DNA of 64,000 nucleotides, taken from NCBI GenBank assembly GCA_964554335.1, contig CAZKOF010000002.1, forward strand, positions 16,433 to 80,432, given 5' to 3'. Below the pieces are notes generated by a model. The model was not told the DNA's origin, searched no databases, and was given only the letters and a program-made list of their open reading frames with translations. The first letter of the stretch is position 1. Every line of letters starts with the position of its first letter. Positions 17,101-25,651 of this stretch are shown in pieces. The position numbers and the translations under genes were made by a program. The DNA comes from UBA3263 sp964554335 (GTDB taxonomy: Bacteria > Bacteroidota > Bacteroidia > Bacteroidales > Muribaculaceae).

Positions 17101-17959
17101 CCTGTTCGTCTTCCCACACCGGGGATTTGAGTTTCGGCTTTTCAACGATTTCGGCGGTGAACCATGCCGAGGCGTCGGTCAGGTCGAGGGGGGCTGCTTC
17201 GAGGCGGTTATCGGCGTCGAGGCGATACATCGTGCCTTTGTTGGCGGAGGTTATGACGAAGGCCTCGCCGCCGTTGACGGAGAGCATGCGGAAGCGGGCG
17301 TTGGTCATGTCGCCTGCTCCGGGCCATTGAATCAGGTGTTTGATTGCCGTGTTGCTTCCGGCATCGTCCCAGTTGGCGTCATAGAAGCTGCTTTCGATGA
17401 AGCGGTTGTCGAGGTCGAGCATCTTGATTGACCAGTATTGGCCGCGGTTGTCGGCGTCGGCGTCTTCGGCAACGATGCGGGCGTTGCCTTCGCCGGAGTC
17501 ACCGTTGCCGAGCACCTTCTCGGGTTGGCCGGCGGGGTGGAGGCGGTAGGTCAGCTGGGAGTCGAAGCCGACTTTGTCGCTGAGACGGATGTCGAACTTT
17601 CCGGCGCGTGACTTGTCGGTGAGCACGAGCTTGCCGCCCTGCATCGCCATTGCGAGTTTCGGTCCATTGGTCGGCGAGAGGGTGAATTTACCTTTGCCTG
17701 CGGGAGTGATTGTCCAGAGCTGGGCTTCGTCGGAGCCGTTGTTCTCGCCGAGGCCCACGACTGAGCCGTCGGCTCGCAGCGCCATGTTGGTGAAGGGATC
17801 GATTATTCGCCATGAGCCGCTGAGTTGCGTCAGGGTCCAGTATGGGGCCATAGAGGCGGGAGCCGGGGTGAATGAGTAAAGCGCTCCGGGAGTGAAGCTT
17901 TGGGCAAAAATACAAACGGCAGCCACGAGCGAGCATGCCAGACCAATGAGTCGTTTCAT
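14114..17959 (-). CDS. Beta-galactosidase, glycoside hydrolase family 2 (LacZ type), secreted
   Basis: Hydrolyses terminal beta-galactosides, probably in the periplasm. The 1281-residue protein has a signal peptide (LIGLACSLVAAVCIFAQS) and an extra N-terminal region (about 25-290) resembling a ricin-type trefoil (QLWTITPAGKGKFTLS). A full GH2 enzyme follows: sugar-binding FNPGFDASGWDTIPVPSNWE-like region, WSLGNEAGAG with acid/base Glu at about 734, nucleophile VCEYAHAMGN with Glu at about 800, and a C-terminal Bgal small-chain domain. A seven-residue repeat (TAHCPFP, TAHCPLP, TAH) at about 557-574 comes from a GGGCAGT heptamer array inside the gene. No SusC/D pair is adjacent. Confidence 0.94.
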   Translation of the reverse strand: MKRLIGLACSLVAAVCIFAQSFTPGALYSFTPAPASMAPYWTLTQLSGSWRIIDPFTNMALRADGSVVGLGENNGSDEAQLWTITPAGKGKFTLSPTNGPKLAMAMQGGKLVLTDKSRAGKFDIRLSDKVGFDSQLTYRLHPAGQPEKVLGNGDSGEGNARIVAEDADADNRGQYWSIKMLDLDNRFIESSFYDANWDDAGSNTAIKHLIQWPGAGDMTNARFRMLSVNGGEAFVITSANKGTMYRLDADNRLEAAPLDLTDASAWFTAEIVEKPKLKSPVWEDEQVFAINKLPGRATINPYASESEMLADTDFLKTPWLTPKSSVRLSLNGLWRFNLVSEPSQRPLDFMNPGFDASGWDTIPVPSNWEMLGYDRPIYANVEYPHANTPPFIKARPGFNDGGKNYGINPVGSYLRTFELPESWSDRRTILHFGGIYSAANVWVNGQYVGYTQGSNNVSEFDITKFLHPGENTLAVEVFRWSDGSYLECQDMFRMSGIFRDVELLSLPEGSIDDINVTTTLTDNYTRADIAVKLTGGSGATLKLYAPDGTLLQCDTIQTAHCPFPTAHCPLPTAHFTVEAPQLWSAEKPNLYRLDVIEPGLAFSIPVGIREVKIDGSLLYINGRRVFLKGVNRHDTSPLNGRAVTVDEMLRDVELMKQNNINTLRTSHYPNDARMMAMTDYFGLYVCDEADLEDHANQSISDRPEWIPAFVDRVDRMIRRDANHPSVIMWSLGNEAGAGTNFAACYDAAHALDPTRPIHYEGTRRGSYGGHAYSDFYSKMYPGQAWMHANTSGLDKPMFVCEYAHAMGNAVGNYREYWDTIENSNSTIGGCVWDWVDQAIYDPQLLRQGERRITTGYDYPGPHQGNFCSNGVIGPERKPTAKLAELKAVHQWVKFDSIAINGNKAILYLRNAYDFTDLNELDLTWRVLTDGHPGKPSTLRLPSTAPGETAAVTVKLPKLKKDAESLLNLSITERSASRHAPAGHEVAIKQYALSDRPDLATVKGIGAMTQDDAGNVVIFQSPAIKAAFDTSTGRMLEFKLNGLDIIVPGRGPRFDNFFWIENHSRGLRANPDDGMDSEALTSVSSEGNSGKFTSTRRGTIADETIVYTIHPQGILDMDVTITPHSANLFRAGIEMGVNPVLTVLDYYAHGPLSNSNDRLDGQLIGRYSTTVAESGETYVKPQTTGNRQGLRELTLTDPDTHSGVTVTTRGDVNFSALPWTDMDLYQAQHMWELTPRPYTVLHLDGAMRGIGNASCGQDVDTMGEYAVPSTPISYRLRFQPSK
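16236..16289. repeat. GGGCAGT heptamer array inside the beta-galactosidase gene
   Basis: Four perfect GGGCAGT units, one variant (GGGGAAT) and two more units. The unit is not a multiple of 3, so gain or loss of one unit would shift the reading frame. It is in frame as present. Confidence 0.85.
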
Positions 17960-18162
17960 TTCGGGTTTATGTTTGCGGTTCAGATTTCAGGATTATCAGA
18001 AAAGTAATGCAAATATACGATTTATTGCGCGTAAATCAAAATCCGGGGGCAAACAACGCCGGGAAAAACGGCCCTGTGGGGTTATTTTGCTTTGAGAATG
18101 GTGATGTTTGTATTTTTAACGACAATCTTTGCCATATGCTGATGAATTTTATTGGTGCGGGG
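17960..18162. other. Intergenic region between rluA and the beta-galactosidase gene
   Basis: Contains the beta-galactosidase -7 element (CAAATATA on plus, 18010-18017), about 50 nt before its start. The rest is low-complexity and contains no gene I can support. Confidence 0.55.
18010..18017 (-). promoter_or_regulatory. -7 promoter element for the beta-galactosidase gene
   Basis: TATATTTG on minus, matching TAnnTTTG; leader about 45 nt. Confidence 0.6.
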
Positions 18163-19062
18163 TTAGAGGAGGGCGCGGAAGGAGGCGGGGACGGGGGTTG
18201 TGAATTCGAGGGGGCGGGAGGTTGTCGGGTGGACGAACTTGAGGGTGCGGGCGTGGAGGCACATGCGGTGGGCGGGCGAGGGGTGGCCGCCATAGCGCTT
18301 GTCGCCGCTGATTGGGGTTGATAGCTGCTTCATGTGGACTCGAATCTGGTTTTTGCGGCCGGTGTCGAGTTCGCATTCCACGAGGGCGTATTTACCTCGG
18401 GAAGCGAGGGTTCGGTAGCGCGTCACGGCGAGTTTGCCTCCTTTGGAGTCGTCGGCCATGGCGTAGACTTCGTGTTTGGCGTTTTCGAGGAGGTAGCTGC
18501 GCACTGTTCCCTCGGCGGGTTCGGGGGCGCCTTCGGTCACGCAGACGTATTTGCGTTCAAGAACCATGTTGTTCCAGTTGAACTGCAGGGCTTCTTTGGC
18601 TTCGAGGGTCTTTGCGAAGAGCATCAATCCGGAGGTGTCGCGGTCAAGGCGGTGAACGATGAAGAGCTTGTTGGCGGGGTTCTCGTTCTTGATGTAGTCG
18701 CGCAGGATGGAGTAGGCGGTTTCCTGTTTCCGGTTGGAGTCGTCGGCCATCGAGAGGAGTCCGTAGCCTTTGTTGATGACGATGATGTCGGCGTCTTCGT
18801 AGACGATGCGTAGGCGGCGATGGTAGAACTCGCGGAATTCGCGCGTCAGGTTGACCTCGACTTTCTCGCCGGGGATGAGGGGGAGTGTTGCGCGGGTCAC
18901 GACGTTTCCGGCTACGCGAACCTGACGGTGGGCGAGCATCTGCTTCAGGGCCGTGCGTTTATGTTGCGACAGCTTTTCGGAGAGGAATGTCAGCAGGGTG
19001 ATTTCGGCCTGAGGGGTGAATTCGACGATGTTGTCGGGTTTTACGGGTGCAGGGAATTTCAT
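18163..19062 (-). CDS. RluA-family 23S rRNA/tRNA pseudouridine synthase
   Basis: Isomerises uridine to pseudouridine in structured RNA. The 299-residue protein has an N-terminal S4-like RNA-binding region (about 20-75) and the catalytic motif HRLDRDTSG with the active Asp at about 139. NKGYGLLSM and GRKNQIRVHMKQLSTPISGD follow. The exact target (RluA, RluC or RluD type) cannot be set from sequence alone. The start overlaps the topA stop by 4 nt. Confidence 0.93.
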   Translation of the reverse strand: MKFPAPVKPDNIVEFTPQAEITLLTFLSEKLSQHKRTALKQMLAHRQVRVAGNVVTRATLPLIPGEKVEVNLTREFREFYHRRLRIVYEDADIIVINKGYGLLSMADDSNRKQETAYSILRDYIKNENPANKLFIVHRLDRDTSGLMLFAKTLEAKEALQFNWNNMVLERKYVCVTEGAPEPAEGTVRSYLLENAKHEVYAMADDSKGGKLAVTRYRTLASRGKYALVECELDTGRKNQIRVHMKQLSTPISGDKRYGGHPSPAHRMCLHARTLKFVHPTTSRPLEFTTPVPASFRALL

Positions 19063-21374
19063 TTTTTTGCTCTGGCGGTTCGTTTTGATTTGGGTGCCGG
19101 CTGTTTTTCAATGATTTCCTTGACTTCGTTATATGTGAGTTCTGCCGGGTTGGTGACTGTTTTGGGGATTTTGTAGTTCGCTTTGTTGTAGGCGATATAG
19201 GGACCGTAGCGACCGTTAAGAATCTGCATGCCGGGCTCTTCGTCGAAAGTTTTGAGCAGTCGGTTGGCCTCTTCGGTGCGTTTTGCTTCGATGAGGGCAA
19301 TGGCGTCGTCGAGGGTTACTTCGGCGGGTTCGGTTCCTTTGGGAATGGAGGCGAACTTGCCGTCGTGTTTGACGTAGGGACCGAAGCGACCGATGGCGAC
19401 GCTGACCTCGGCTCCTTCGAAGTCGCCGAGAATGCGTGGGAACTCAAAGAGTCTGAGGGCTTCGTCAAGGGTGATTGTTGCGAGGCTCTGGCCTTTGAGC
19501 AGGGGTGCGAAGCGGGGCTTTTCGTCGCTTTCGGCATCGCCGATCTGGACCAGCGGGCCGAAGCGTCCGATTTTGACGCTGACGGGTTTCCCTGTTGCGG
19601 GTTCTGTCCCGAGCAGTCGTTCGCCGACTTTATGGTCGAGGCGGACGTTGAGGGCTTTTTCGACTTCGGGGTGGAAGCGCGAGTAGAAGTCGCCGATTTC
19701 GGCGTGCCATTCGCTCTTGCCCTCGGCGATGTCGTCGAATTTTTCTTCTACCGAGGCGGTGAAGTTATAGTCGAGGATGTCGGGAAAGTATTCTGCCAGG
19801 AATTCGTTGACAACCATGCCGGTATCGGTCGGCACGAGTTTGCCGCGGTCTCCGCCCCGTATTTCGGACTCGGTGGCCTCGCGTGTGTTGCCGGTCTTTG
19901 GGTCGAGAGTCAGGGTCTTGTAGCTGACTTTTTCGCCGGGTTTTTCGCCGCGGGCCACGTATTCGCGCTGCTGAATGGTAGCGATTGTCGGGGCGTAGGT
20001 CGAGGGTCGGCCGATTCCGAGTTCTTCCATTTTTTTGACGAGCGTGGCTTCGGAGTAGCGGACGGGCGCCGAGGTGTAGCGTTCGGTTGCGGTCAGGCTG
20101 AGGGGCGTGAGCTCGCGGCCCCGTTCGACAACCGGGAGCAGGGTCTCGCGGCTATCGTCAGAGTCGTCGTAGACGCGTTGGAAGCCGTCGAACTTGACAA
20201 CGTCGCCCGAGGCGGTGAAGTGTTCTTCGCGGCCTTCAACAGAGATTTCAATGGTTGTGCGTTCCAGCTCCATGTCGGCCATCTGCGATGCGATTGCGCG
20301 CTCGCGGATCAGGCGGTAGAGCTTCTTTGCGCGCTCGTCGCCCTGAATGTTCTCCAGGTCGATATATGTCGGGCGTATGGCTTCGTGGGCCTCCTGGGCG
20401 CCCTTGCTGGAGGTGTGGTAATGGCGCACTTTGAGATATTGCTTGCCATATTTTTCGGTCACGTTGCGCGAGATTGCTCCGATTGCGAACTCCGAGAGGT
20501 TGAGCGAGTCGGTACGCATGTAGGTTATGTGGCCGGCCTCGTAGAGGTCCTGGGCAATGCGCATTGTCTGCGTTACCGAGAAGCCGAGCTTGCGGGCGGC
20601 CTCCTGCTGGAGCGTAGAGGTCGTGAATGGGGGTGCCGGGCTGCGCTTGACGGGCTTGGTCTCGACTTTCGAGGCGGTCATGCGGGCGCCGACACAGGAG
20701 CGCAGGAAAGCCTCGGCCTCGGTTTTTGAGCCGATGCGTCGGCTCAGGGTTGCGTGGAGTGTCGCTCCGCCGTCGGTTGCAAGGAGGGCGTTTATGCGCC
20801 AGTACTCCTCGGGGGTGAATTCTTTTATTTCCTTTTCGCGGTCGACAATCAGGCGCACGGCGACGCTTTGGACACGTCCGGCGGAGAGGGCGGGTTTGAT
20901 TTTGCGCCAGAGCACGGGGCTGAGCTCGAAGCCGACAATGCGGTCGAGTACGCGTCGGGCCTGCTGGGCGTTGACGCGGTCGATGTCGATGTCGCGGGGG
21001 TTCTTTATGGCGTTCAGAATGGCGTCTTTCGTGATTTCGTGAAACACGATGCGCCGGGTCTTTTCGGGCTTTAGTCCGAGAACTTCATAGAGATGCCAGG
21101 CAATGGCCTCCCCTTCGCGGTCTTCATCGGACGCGAGCCACACCATATCGGCTTTTTTTGCGGCGGCTTTCAGTTGGCGGACCTGCTCTTTCTTGTCATC
21201 GGGAATCTCATAGTTGGGTGTGAAGTCGCGCAGGGAGCCGTCAGGTTCCTCTTTGAAGCTCTTTTTTGCGAGGTCGCGGATGTGGCCTCGGCTGGAGAGT
21301 ACATGATAGTCGGGACCAAGAAATTTCTCAATGGTTTTGGCTTTTGCGGGAGATTCGACGATTACGAGGTTCAT
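19059..21374 (-). CDS. topA: DNA topoisomerase I
   Basis: Type IA enzyme that relaxes negative supercoils. The 771-residue protein shows the Toprim start MNLVIVESPAKAKTIEKFLG, the acidic DEDREGEAIAWHL motif and the active-site Tyr in ITYMRTDSLNLSE (about 285). The C-terminal end has repeated beta units (KIGRFGPLVQIGD, AIGRFGPYVKHDG, NGRYGPYIAYNK) in place of zinc-ribbon fingers, a pattern common in Bacteroidota TopA. Transcription probably starts near 21468, with a roughly 90-nt leader holding three small GC-rich hairpins and a G10 run. rluA is co-translated. Confidence 0.97.
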   Translation of the reverse strand: MNLVIVESPAKAKTIEKFLGPDYHVLSSRGHIRDLAKKSFKEEPDGSLRDFTPNYEIPDDKKEQVRQLKAAAKKADMVWLASDEDREGEAIAWHLYEVLGLKPEKTRRIVFHEITKDAILNAIKNPRDIDIDRVNAQQARRVLDRIVGFELSPVLWRKIKPALSAGRVQSVAVRLIVDREKEIKEFTPEEYWRINALLATDGGATLHATLSRRIGSKTEAEAFLRSCVGARMTASKVETKPVKRSPAPPFTTSTLQQEAARKLGFSVTQTMRIAQDLYEAGHITYMRTDSLNLSEFAIGAISRNVTEKYGKQYLKVRHYHTSSKGAQEAHEAIRPTYIDLENIQGDERAKKLYRLIRERAIASQMADMELERTTIEISVEGREEHFTASGDVVKFDGFQRVYDDSDDSRETLLPVVERGRELTPLSLTATERYTSAPVRYSEATLVKKMEELGIGRPSTYAPTIATIQQREYVARGEKPGEKVSYKTLTLDPKTGNTREATESEIRGGDRGKLVPTDTGMVVNEFLAEYFPDILDYNFTASVEEKFDDIAEGKSEWHAEIGDFYSRFHPEVEKALNVRLDHKVGERLLGTEPATGKPVSVKIGRFGPLVQIGDAESDEKPRFAPLLKGQSLATITLDEALRLFEFPRILGDFEGAEVSVAIGRFGPYVKHDGKFASIPKGTEPAEVTLDDAIALIEAKRTEEANRLLKTFDEEPGMQILNGRYGPYIAYNKANYKIPKTVTNPAELTYNEVKEIIEKQPAPKSKRTARAKK

Positions 21375-21380
21375 AGTTGG

Positions 21381-21443
21381 GGGCGCTTGCGCGCCGGTTA
21401 TGGCGGCTGACGCCGCGGTTATGGGCGCCGGGGCGCCGGTTAG
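21381..21443. repeat. Three tandem GC-rich hairpins in the topA leader
   Basis: Units of about 21 nt, each a small palindrome plus GGTTA(T/G): GGCGCTTGCGCGCC, GGCGGCTGACGCCGC and GGGCGCCGGGGCGCC. A G10 run (21443-21452) follows. The array lies between the topA -7 element and its ATG. Confidence 0.65.
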
Positions 21444-21473
21444 GGGGGGGGGTTATGCGGCTGCAAAGTTAGG

Positions 21474-21481
21474 GAAAAAAT
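21474..21481 (-). promoter_or_regulatory. -7 promoter element for topA-rluA
   Basis: CAAAGTTA on plus, TAACTTTG on minus, about 100 nt upstream of ATG 21374. Confidence 0.7.
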
Positions 21482-21489
21482 TCGGGAGG

Positions 21490-22440
21490 TCAAAACTCCA
21501 GGCCGATGTTGTCGACCCACAGTTCCATGCCGAGCTGGCCTTCGTAGGCGACTCCGCTGCCTGCCGAGCACATCAAAATCATGTGGGTCGGGGTTGCGTC
21601 GGCAGAGTCCCACCCTTCTTCCTGTATGGGCACCATCTTGCCTTTGGAGTTGCGTGCGTAGTAGGCGCGTTCGCCGTTGAGCAGACCCATGTATGATTGG
21701 TAGCCGGGTTGGGTGGACGCGTCGCCGTAGGTTATCGGCATGCGGTATGCATGTTTCCAGCCGGAGTTGCCGACGAAGCGTTTGCGGGCGGTTCCGACAC
21801 GTTTTGCGTGGATGTTGCCGTCGGCGTCTTCCCATCGTCGTTGAAGATAGATGAATACGTCGGCGCTGTCGGTTCCCTTATAGGTCTTTTTCTTTCCGGT
21901 GGTTGCGCGGGTGATTATTCCGGTTCCGGGGTCAACGACTTTCAGGTCGAGGACGAGGGCTTTGGGTCGCTTGGTGTAGGGAATGCCCATCTCCATTTTG
22001 CTATATGGGTTGGAGGTGTTGGCGATGGGTTCGAACATGCGCCCGAGTAATATAGAGCCGCTGACGAGGACCTCGATGTTCATCAGACCGAGGACTTTGC
22101 AGCTTTCGAGCCGGGTTGTCAGACGGGCGCATTTTCCATGTCCGGGGTGGTCGGCGGGGAACACGGCGTTGGATGTCTTGACAACGCCCATGACTTTGGC
22201 GTAGACATTGCTCGTTGCCCAGGGTGAGCCTCCGAGGTTGGAGTAGGCGACGGCGCCGTCGATTGTCTGTGTCGGGCCGATTGCATAGACGGTTTTTTCG
22301 TTGCCTCCGATGATTCCCGATTCTTTGATGTTGCGGGTGATCCATTGATTCATGTCGCCGAACTTTATCGGTTCGATTTCGGCGTAGGCAATCATCGGGA
22401 GCAGGAGGACCGGCAGGAGCAGGAGTGTCGTCTTTTTCAT
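21490..22440 (-). CDS. PCMD-domain secreted protein (putative carbohydrate metabolism domain)
   Basis: The 316-residue product has a signal peptide (KKTTLLLLPVLLLPMIAYA) and a single large beta-rich domain with YSNLGGSPWATSNVYAK, GRMFEPIANTSNPYSK and ELWVDNIGLEF. This pattern is typical of Bacteroidota PCMD proteins, which are often surface proteins. Biochemical function is unknown. I chose ATG 22440 because it begins the signal peptide; longer upstream frames overlap the glycosyltransferase gene. It follows that gene by 26 nt, so it is probably in the lgt-GT2 transcript. Confidence 0.78.
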   Translation of the reverse strand: MKKTTLLLLPVLLLPMIAYAEIEPIKFGDMNQWITRNIKESGIIGGNEKTVYAIGPTQTIDGAVAYSNLGGSPWATSNVYAKVMGVVKTSNAVFPADHPGHGKCARLTTRLESCKVLGLMNIEVLVSGSILLGRMFEPIANTSNPYSKMEMGIPYTKRPKALVLDLKVVDPGTGIITRATTGKKKTYKGTDSADVFIYLQRRWEDADGNIHAKRVGTARKRFVGNSGWKHAYRMPITYGDASTQPGYQSYMGLLNGERAYYARNSKGKMVPIQEEGWDSADATPTHMILMCSAGSGVAYEGQLGMELWVDNIGLEF

Positions 22441-22466
22441 AAAGCGCGGAGAGGTTGTATCTTTGG

Positions 22467-23678
22467 TTAAGATACCCAGGTATAGTAGTCTTTTCTGTTT
22501 CGGCGTGAGCGCATGCGGTGAATTGCGTTGGTCAGGGGCCTGCGGAGCATCATCGGGAAGACCGCGATTGCGGCGGGGCGGCAGCGCAGGGCTTTGAGGG
22601 TTGAGCGCCAGGTCAGTGCGAGGCCTGCCCAAGTTCCCGTCAGCAGGGATGCGGAGATGACGGTGATCACCCGGTCATCGAGCAGGATTCCGAGGGCTAT
22701 CGAGGCGGTTGAGGCAATCAGCAGGGTCCAGGCCATCAGGCTGGAGAAGCCGAAAAAGCGGGCCGAGCCGCGTCCGAGGCCCCGGGAGGTGAACATTCGT
22801 GCCGGTCGCCCCTCGCGCATCTGGTGGCGTGGCGAGGGAATGGAATAGCGCACGGCGGCCTGGGCGGCGCAGACCGTCGCGGTGTTGCCCGGGCGGGCGA
22901 GTTTGCTGACAAACATGTCGTCGTCGCCCTCGCGCAGGTTCAGAGAGCCCTCGAAGCCTCCGGCGTCGAAGAAACTTTGGCGTCGGAACGCCATGTTGGC
23001 GCGGTGACCGCGCCAGGGTTTGCCGCGCAGGGCTGCCGATAGCCATACGGCGGCGTCGTGGCCGTGGGTAAAGGTGCGGTAGCGCACTCCGCGGCCGGAG
23101 TCGAACTTGGTTGCCGGGAGGGCGCTGCCGAGAACCATGTCGATTCCGGGGGTGCTGAAGGGCTTGACCATGCGGAGAAGCCATTGGGTCGAGTAGAGGC
23201 GCGACTCCTCGGTCAGGCAGACAACCACGGGATAGTGGGCGGCTTTGACCCCGAGGGTCAGGGCGAGTTTCCGGTGGCTGACGTTGCGGAGTCCCGGAGG
23301 GGTGAAGGTTATGAAGAGGTTGGGGCGGTGTTCGAGGTGTTTGAGGCGGGTCACGACGTCTTTGATATCGTCGTTCTTGCCGTCGTTGACAACGATGACC
23401 TCCATTTCGGAGGGGAATTCCTGTCCGAAGATCTTGCCCAGTAGGGTTTCGAGCGCTTCGGCGCGGTCGCCGGCAACAACGATGACCGAGGCGGCCGTGG
23501 GGGCGGGTTGAGGCTCGGGGTTGAAGGGCTCGTCGGTCTGGCGGCGGATAGCGGCGCCGACCGAGGCGATGCGGTGGCGGTAGAATGTCAGCAGCCACAG
23601 GGCGGCGAGCAGCGACAGTGCTCCGAGGGCCCAGGCCGTAATTTCCGGGATTGTCAAAACGAGTTTATCCGCAATCAT
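22467..23678 (-). CDS. Family 2 glycosyltransferase, membrane-anchored
   Basis: Transfers a sugar from an activated donor to an unknown acceptor. The 403-residue protein has an N-terminal membrane helix (about 12-32), a GT-A domain (SVIVVAGDRAEALETLLGKI, then VIVVNDGKNDDIKDVV) and FEGSLNLREGDDDMFVSKLA, which carries the acidic motif near the acceptor site. Two C-terminal membrane segments follow. It overlaps lgt by 4 nt and precedes the PCMD gene. Specificity cannot be inferred. Confidence 0.88.
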   Translation of the reverse strand: MIADKLVLTIPEITAWALGALSLLAALWLLTFYRHRIASVGAAIRRQTDEPFNPEPQPAPTAASVIVVAGDRAEALETLLGKIFGQEFPSEMEVIVVNDGKNDDIKDVVTRLKHLEHRPNLFITFTPPGLRNVSHRKLALTLGVKAAHYPVVVCLTEESRLYSTQWLLRMVKPFSTPGIDMVLGSALPATKFDSGRGVRYRTFTHGHDAAVWLSAALRGKPWRGHRANMAFRRQSFFDAGGFEGSLNLREGDDDMFVSKLARPGNTATVCAAQAAVRYSIPSPRHQMREGRPARMFTSRGLGRGSARFFGFSSLMAWTLLIASTASIALGILLDDRVITVISASLLTGTWAGLALTWRSTLKALRCRPAAIAVFPMMLRRPLTNAIHRMRSRRNRKDYYTWVS

Positions 23679-24724
23679 TTCTTATCTGTAGGTTCGGGGA
23701 ATTTGTCGGGGAATGTGAGGTGTTGGCGGGGACGTTTCATTGCATAACAAACGAGCATGATGCCCGCCAGTATAAATGGAACGCTCAGGAGCTGCCCCAT
23801 GTTCAGAAGCATTGTCTGTTCAAACTCCTCCTGAGGGTTTTTGACGAACTCTATCAGCAGCCTGGGCAGGAATATTCCGATGAAGAACACTCCCAAAATC
23901 AGCCCGGGACGTTCCTGGGCGTTCTTTTTCCAGTACATCCACATCAGCAGGCCGAAGAGAGCCAGGTATGTAGCGGCCTCATAGAGTTGGGTGGGGTGGC
24001 AGGCCGAGTCGGTCGGGGCGTAGAGGTTTTGCCACTCGCGGCTCAGCGGGTATTTGAATCCCCAAGGCAGCGAGGTTGCCGTTCCGAAGATTTCGGAGTT
24101 GAAGAGGTTGCCCAGACGGATCAGGCATCCGACCAGGGCGATTGCCACGACCAGGCGGTCGAAGGTCCAGAGGGGAGAGCGCTTGGTAACGGTGCGCGAG
24201 TAGATGAAAATGGCGATGATGATCGCGATGGTGCCGCCGTGGCTGGCGAGGCCTCCCTCCCAGAACGCGATGATTTTTTCGGGGTGGGCCGAATAGTAGT
24301 CCCATTCATAGAAGAAGCAGTGGCCGAGTCGGGCGCCGACAATGGTTGCGACGGCAACGTAGATAAGCAGGGTCGGGAGCCACTGCTCGGGAGCGCCTTC
24401 GTGGCGGAACATGTGCCAGACAATTCGGTAGCCGACAACGAAGCCGATGAGAAACATCAGCCCGTACCATCGCAGGGTCAGGGGACCTACCGTTACGCCG
24501 TCGGGGTTGTTGGACCGCAGCCATAAAATCACAATGGCGAAAATGGCGGCGAGAATTGTGCCGCTCCAGTCCTTCTCGGAGCGTTTACGGTCAGCGAGCC
24601 GGTCGGTGACGGCCCAGACAATGCAGAGCAAAATGCCCAGCGCGAGCAGTCCGGGCGAGAGGTGAAATTGTTCAACGGCAAAGATCTCGGGTCTGACCGT
24701 CCATGTAACGAAGTTCAGTATCAT
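23675..24724 (-). CDS. lgt: Prolipoprotein diacylglyceryl transferase
   Basis: First step of lipoprotein maturation: transfers diacylglycerol from phosphatidylglycerol to the lipobox Cys. The 349-residue membrane protein has about seven helices and the family signature RLGNLFNSEIFG, plus HGGTIAI and GARLGHCFFYEWDYY. It is longer than E. coli Lgt (291), mainly from an insertion after the second helix. First gene of the lgt-GT2-PCMD operon, with a promoter about 30 nt upstream. Confidence 0.96.
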   Translation of the reverse strand: MILNFVTWTVRPEIFAVEQFHLSPGLLALGILLCIVWAVTDRLADRKRSEKDWSGTILAAIFAIVILWLRSNNPDGVTVGPLTLRWYGLMFLIGFVVGYRIVWHMFRHEGAPEQWLPTLLIYVAVATIVGARLGHCFFYEWDYYSAHPEKIIAFWEGGLASHGGTIAIIIAIFIYSRTVTKRSPLWTFDRLVVAIALVGCLIRLGNLFNSEIFGTATSLPWGFKYPLSREWQNLYAPTDSACHPTQLYEAATYLALFGLLMWMYWKKNAQERPGLILGVFFIGIFLPRLLIEFVKNPQEEFEQTMLLNMGQLLSVPFILAGIMLVCYAMKRPRQHLTFPDKFPEPTDKK

Positions 24725-24752
24725 AGTTGAAACTCGGGTTGTTTTCGAACTG

Positions 24753-24760
24753 CAAAGTTA
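24753..24760 (-). promoter_or_regulatory. -7 promoter element for lgt
   Basis: CAAAGTTA on plus, TAACTTTG on minus. Confidence 0.7.
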
Positions 24761-24763
24761 CAA

Positions 24764-24799
24764 AAATTAAAAGTTAAAAATTAAAAGTTAAAAATTAAA
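24764..24799. repeat. A+T-rich dispersed repeat
   Basis: AAAAATTAAAAGTTAAAAATTAAAAGTTAAAAATTAAAT-type tract just upstream of the lgt promoter. Same family as 2232 and 12498. Confidence 0.6.
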
Positions 24800-24829
24800 T
24801 ATGCAAAATGGGGAGTAATGGGAATTAAA

Positions 24830-24860
<31 letters not shown>

Positions 24861-24884
24861 TGTTGGTGGAATTGGATAAATGCG

Positions 24885-24892
24885 TATATTTG
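24885..24892 (+). promoter_or_regulatory. -7 promoter element for the SIMPL-domain gene
   Basis: TATATTTG. An imperfect -33 (TTGG, 24863-24866) sits 18 nt upstream and directly abuts the G25 tract. Confidence 0.6.
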
Positions 24893-24926
24893 TGGACCCG
24901 TATAATTTAAAATATTGCATGGAAAA

Positions 24927-25619
24927 ATGAACAAATCTTCAATTATCGGCGCAGCGTTGCTCGCCGTAAGTGTTTGCATTCTCGGCTTTTGCATTAAGGC
25001 CGGTATTGATAATTTTGCCTATCGCGACCGAATGGTGACAGTGCGCGGTCTGGCCGAGCGCACCGTTGAGGCTGACTATGTTACCTGGCCGATGTCGTAT
25101 TCAATCGCCGGCAATGACCTCCCCGCGCTCTACAACGAGATGCAGGCGAATAATAAAATCGTGGTCAAGTTCCTGACCGACAATGGCATCTCGACCGATG
25201 AAATCTCCGTTAATCCGCCGTCGCTCTATAACGCCGCCGGTAATGTTTATGGCGATGACCGTGCGCGCTATCAGTATAATCTGACGGTGACCATCACCGT
25301 GGCGACCAAGAAGGTCTCGAAAGTGCGCGAGCTGCTTAACCGTCAGACCGAACTGTTCAAGCAGGGTGTTGCCGCAAGCAATAATTACATCAACTATCAG
25401 TTTACCGGCCTGAATTCCATCAAGCCCGAAATGATTGCCGAGGCGACCAAGAACGCCCGCGTCGCCGCCGACCAGTTTGCCAGCGACAGCTCGAGCAAGG
25501 TGGGCAAAATCAAGACCGCCAGCCAGGGTCAGTTCTCGATTGATGATGCCGACTCCTCGACCCCTCAGCTGAAGAAAGTCAGAGTGGTCTCGACGATTGT
25601 CTATTATCTCGATAACTGA
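24927..25619 (+). CDS. SIMPL-domain protein (DUF541)
   Basis: The 230-residue product has an N-terminal membrane anchor or signal (SSIIGAALLAVSVCILGFCIK) and one SIMPL domain: DRMVTVRGLAERTVEADYVT, YQYNLTVTITVATKKVSKV and a C-terminal AARVAADQFASDSSSKVGKI-like helix. Members are periplasmic or anchored proteins tied to oxidative-stress or signalling roles; exact function is unknown. I chose ATG 24927, downstream of the TATATTTG element. A G25 tract abuts its promoter, so expression may be variable. Confidence 0.85.
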   Translation: MNKSSIIGAALLAVSVCILGFCIKAGIDNFAYRDRMVTVRGLAERTVEADYVTWPMSYSIAGNDLPALYNEMQANNKIVVKFLTDNGISTDEISVNPPSLYNAAGNVYGDDRARYQYNLTVTITVATKKVSKVRELLNRQTELFKQGVAASNNYINYQFTGLNSIKPEMIAEATKNARVAADQFASDSSSKVGKIKTASQGQFSIDDADSSTPQLKKVRVVSTIVYYLDN

Positions 25620-25651
25620 TTGACCCTCCAACATAGAGGAGCCTAAAGGCG

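Noticed and set aside
19365..20729. Plus-strand frame antisense to topA
   Set aside because: Shadow of topA codons; Phe/Gly/Val-rich with no recognisable domain.
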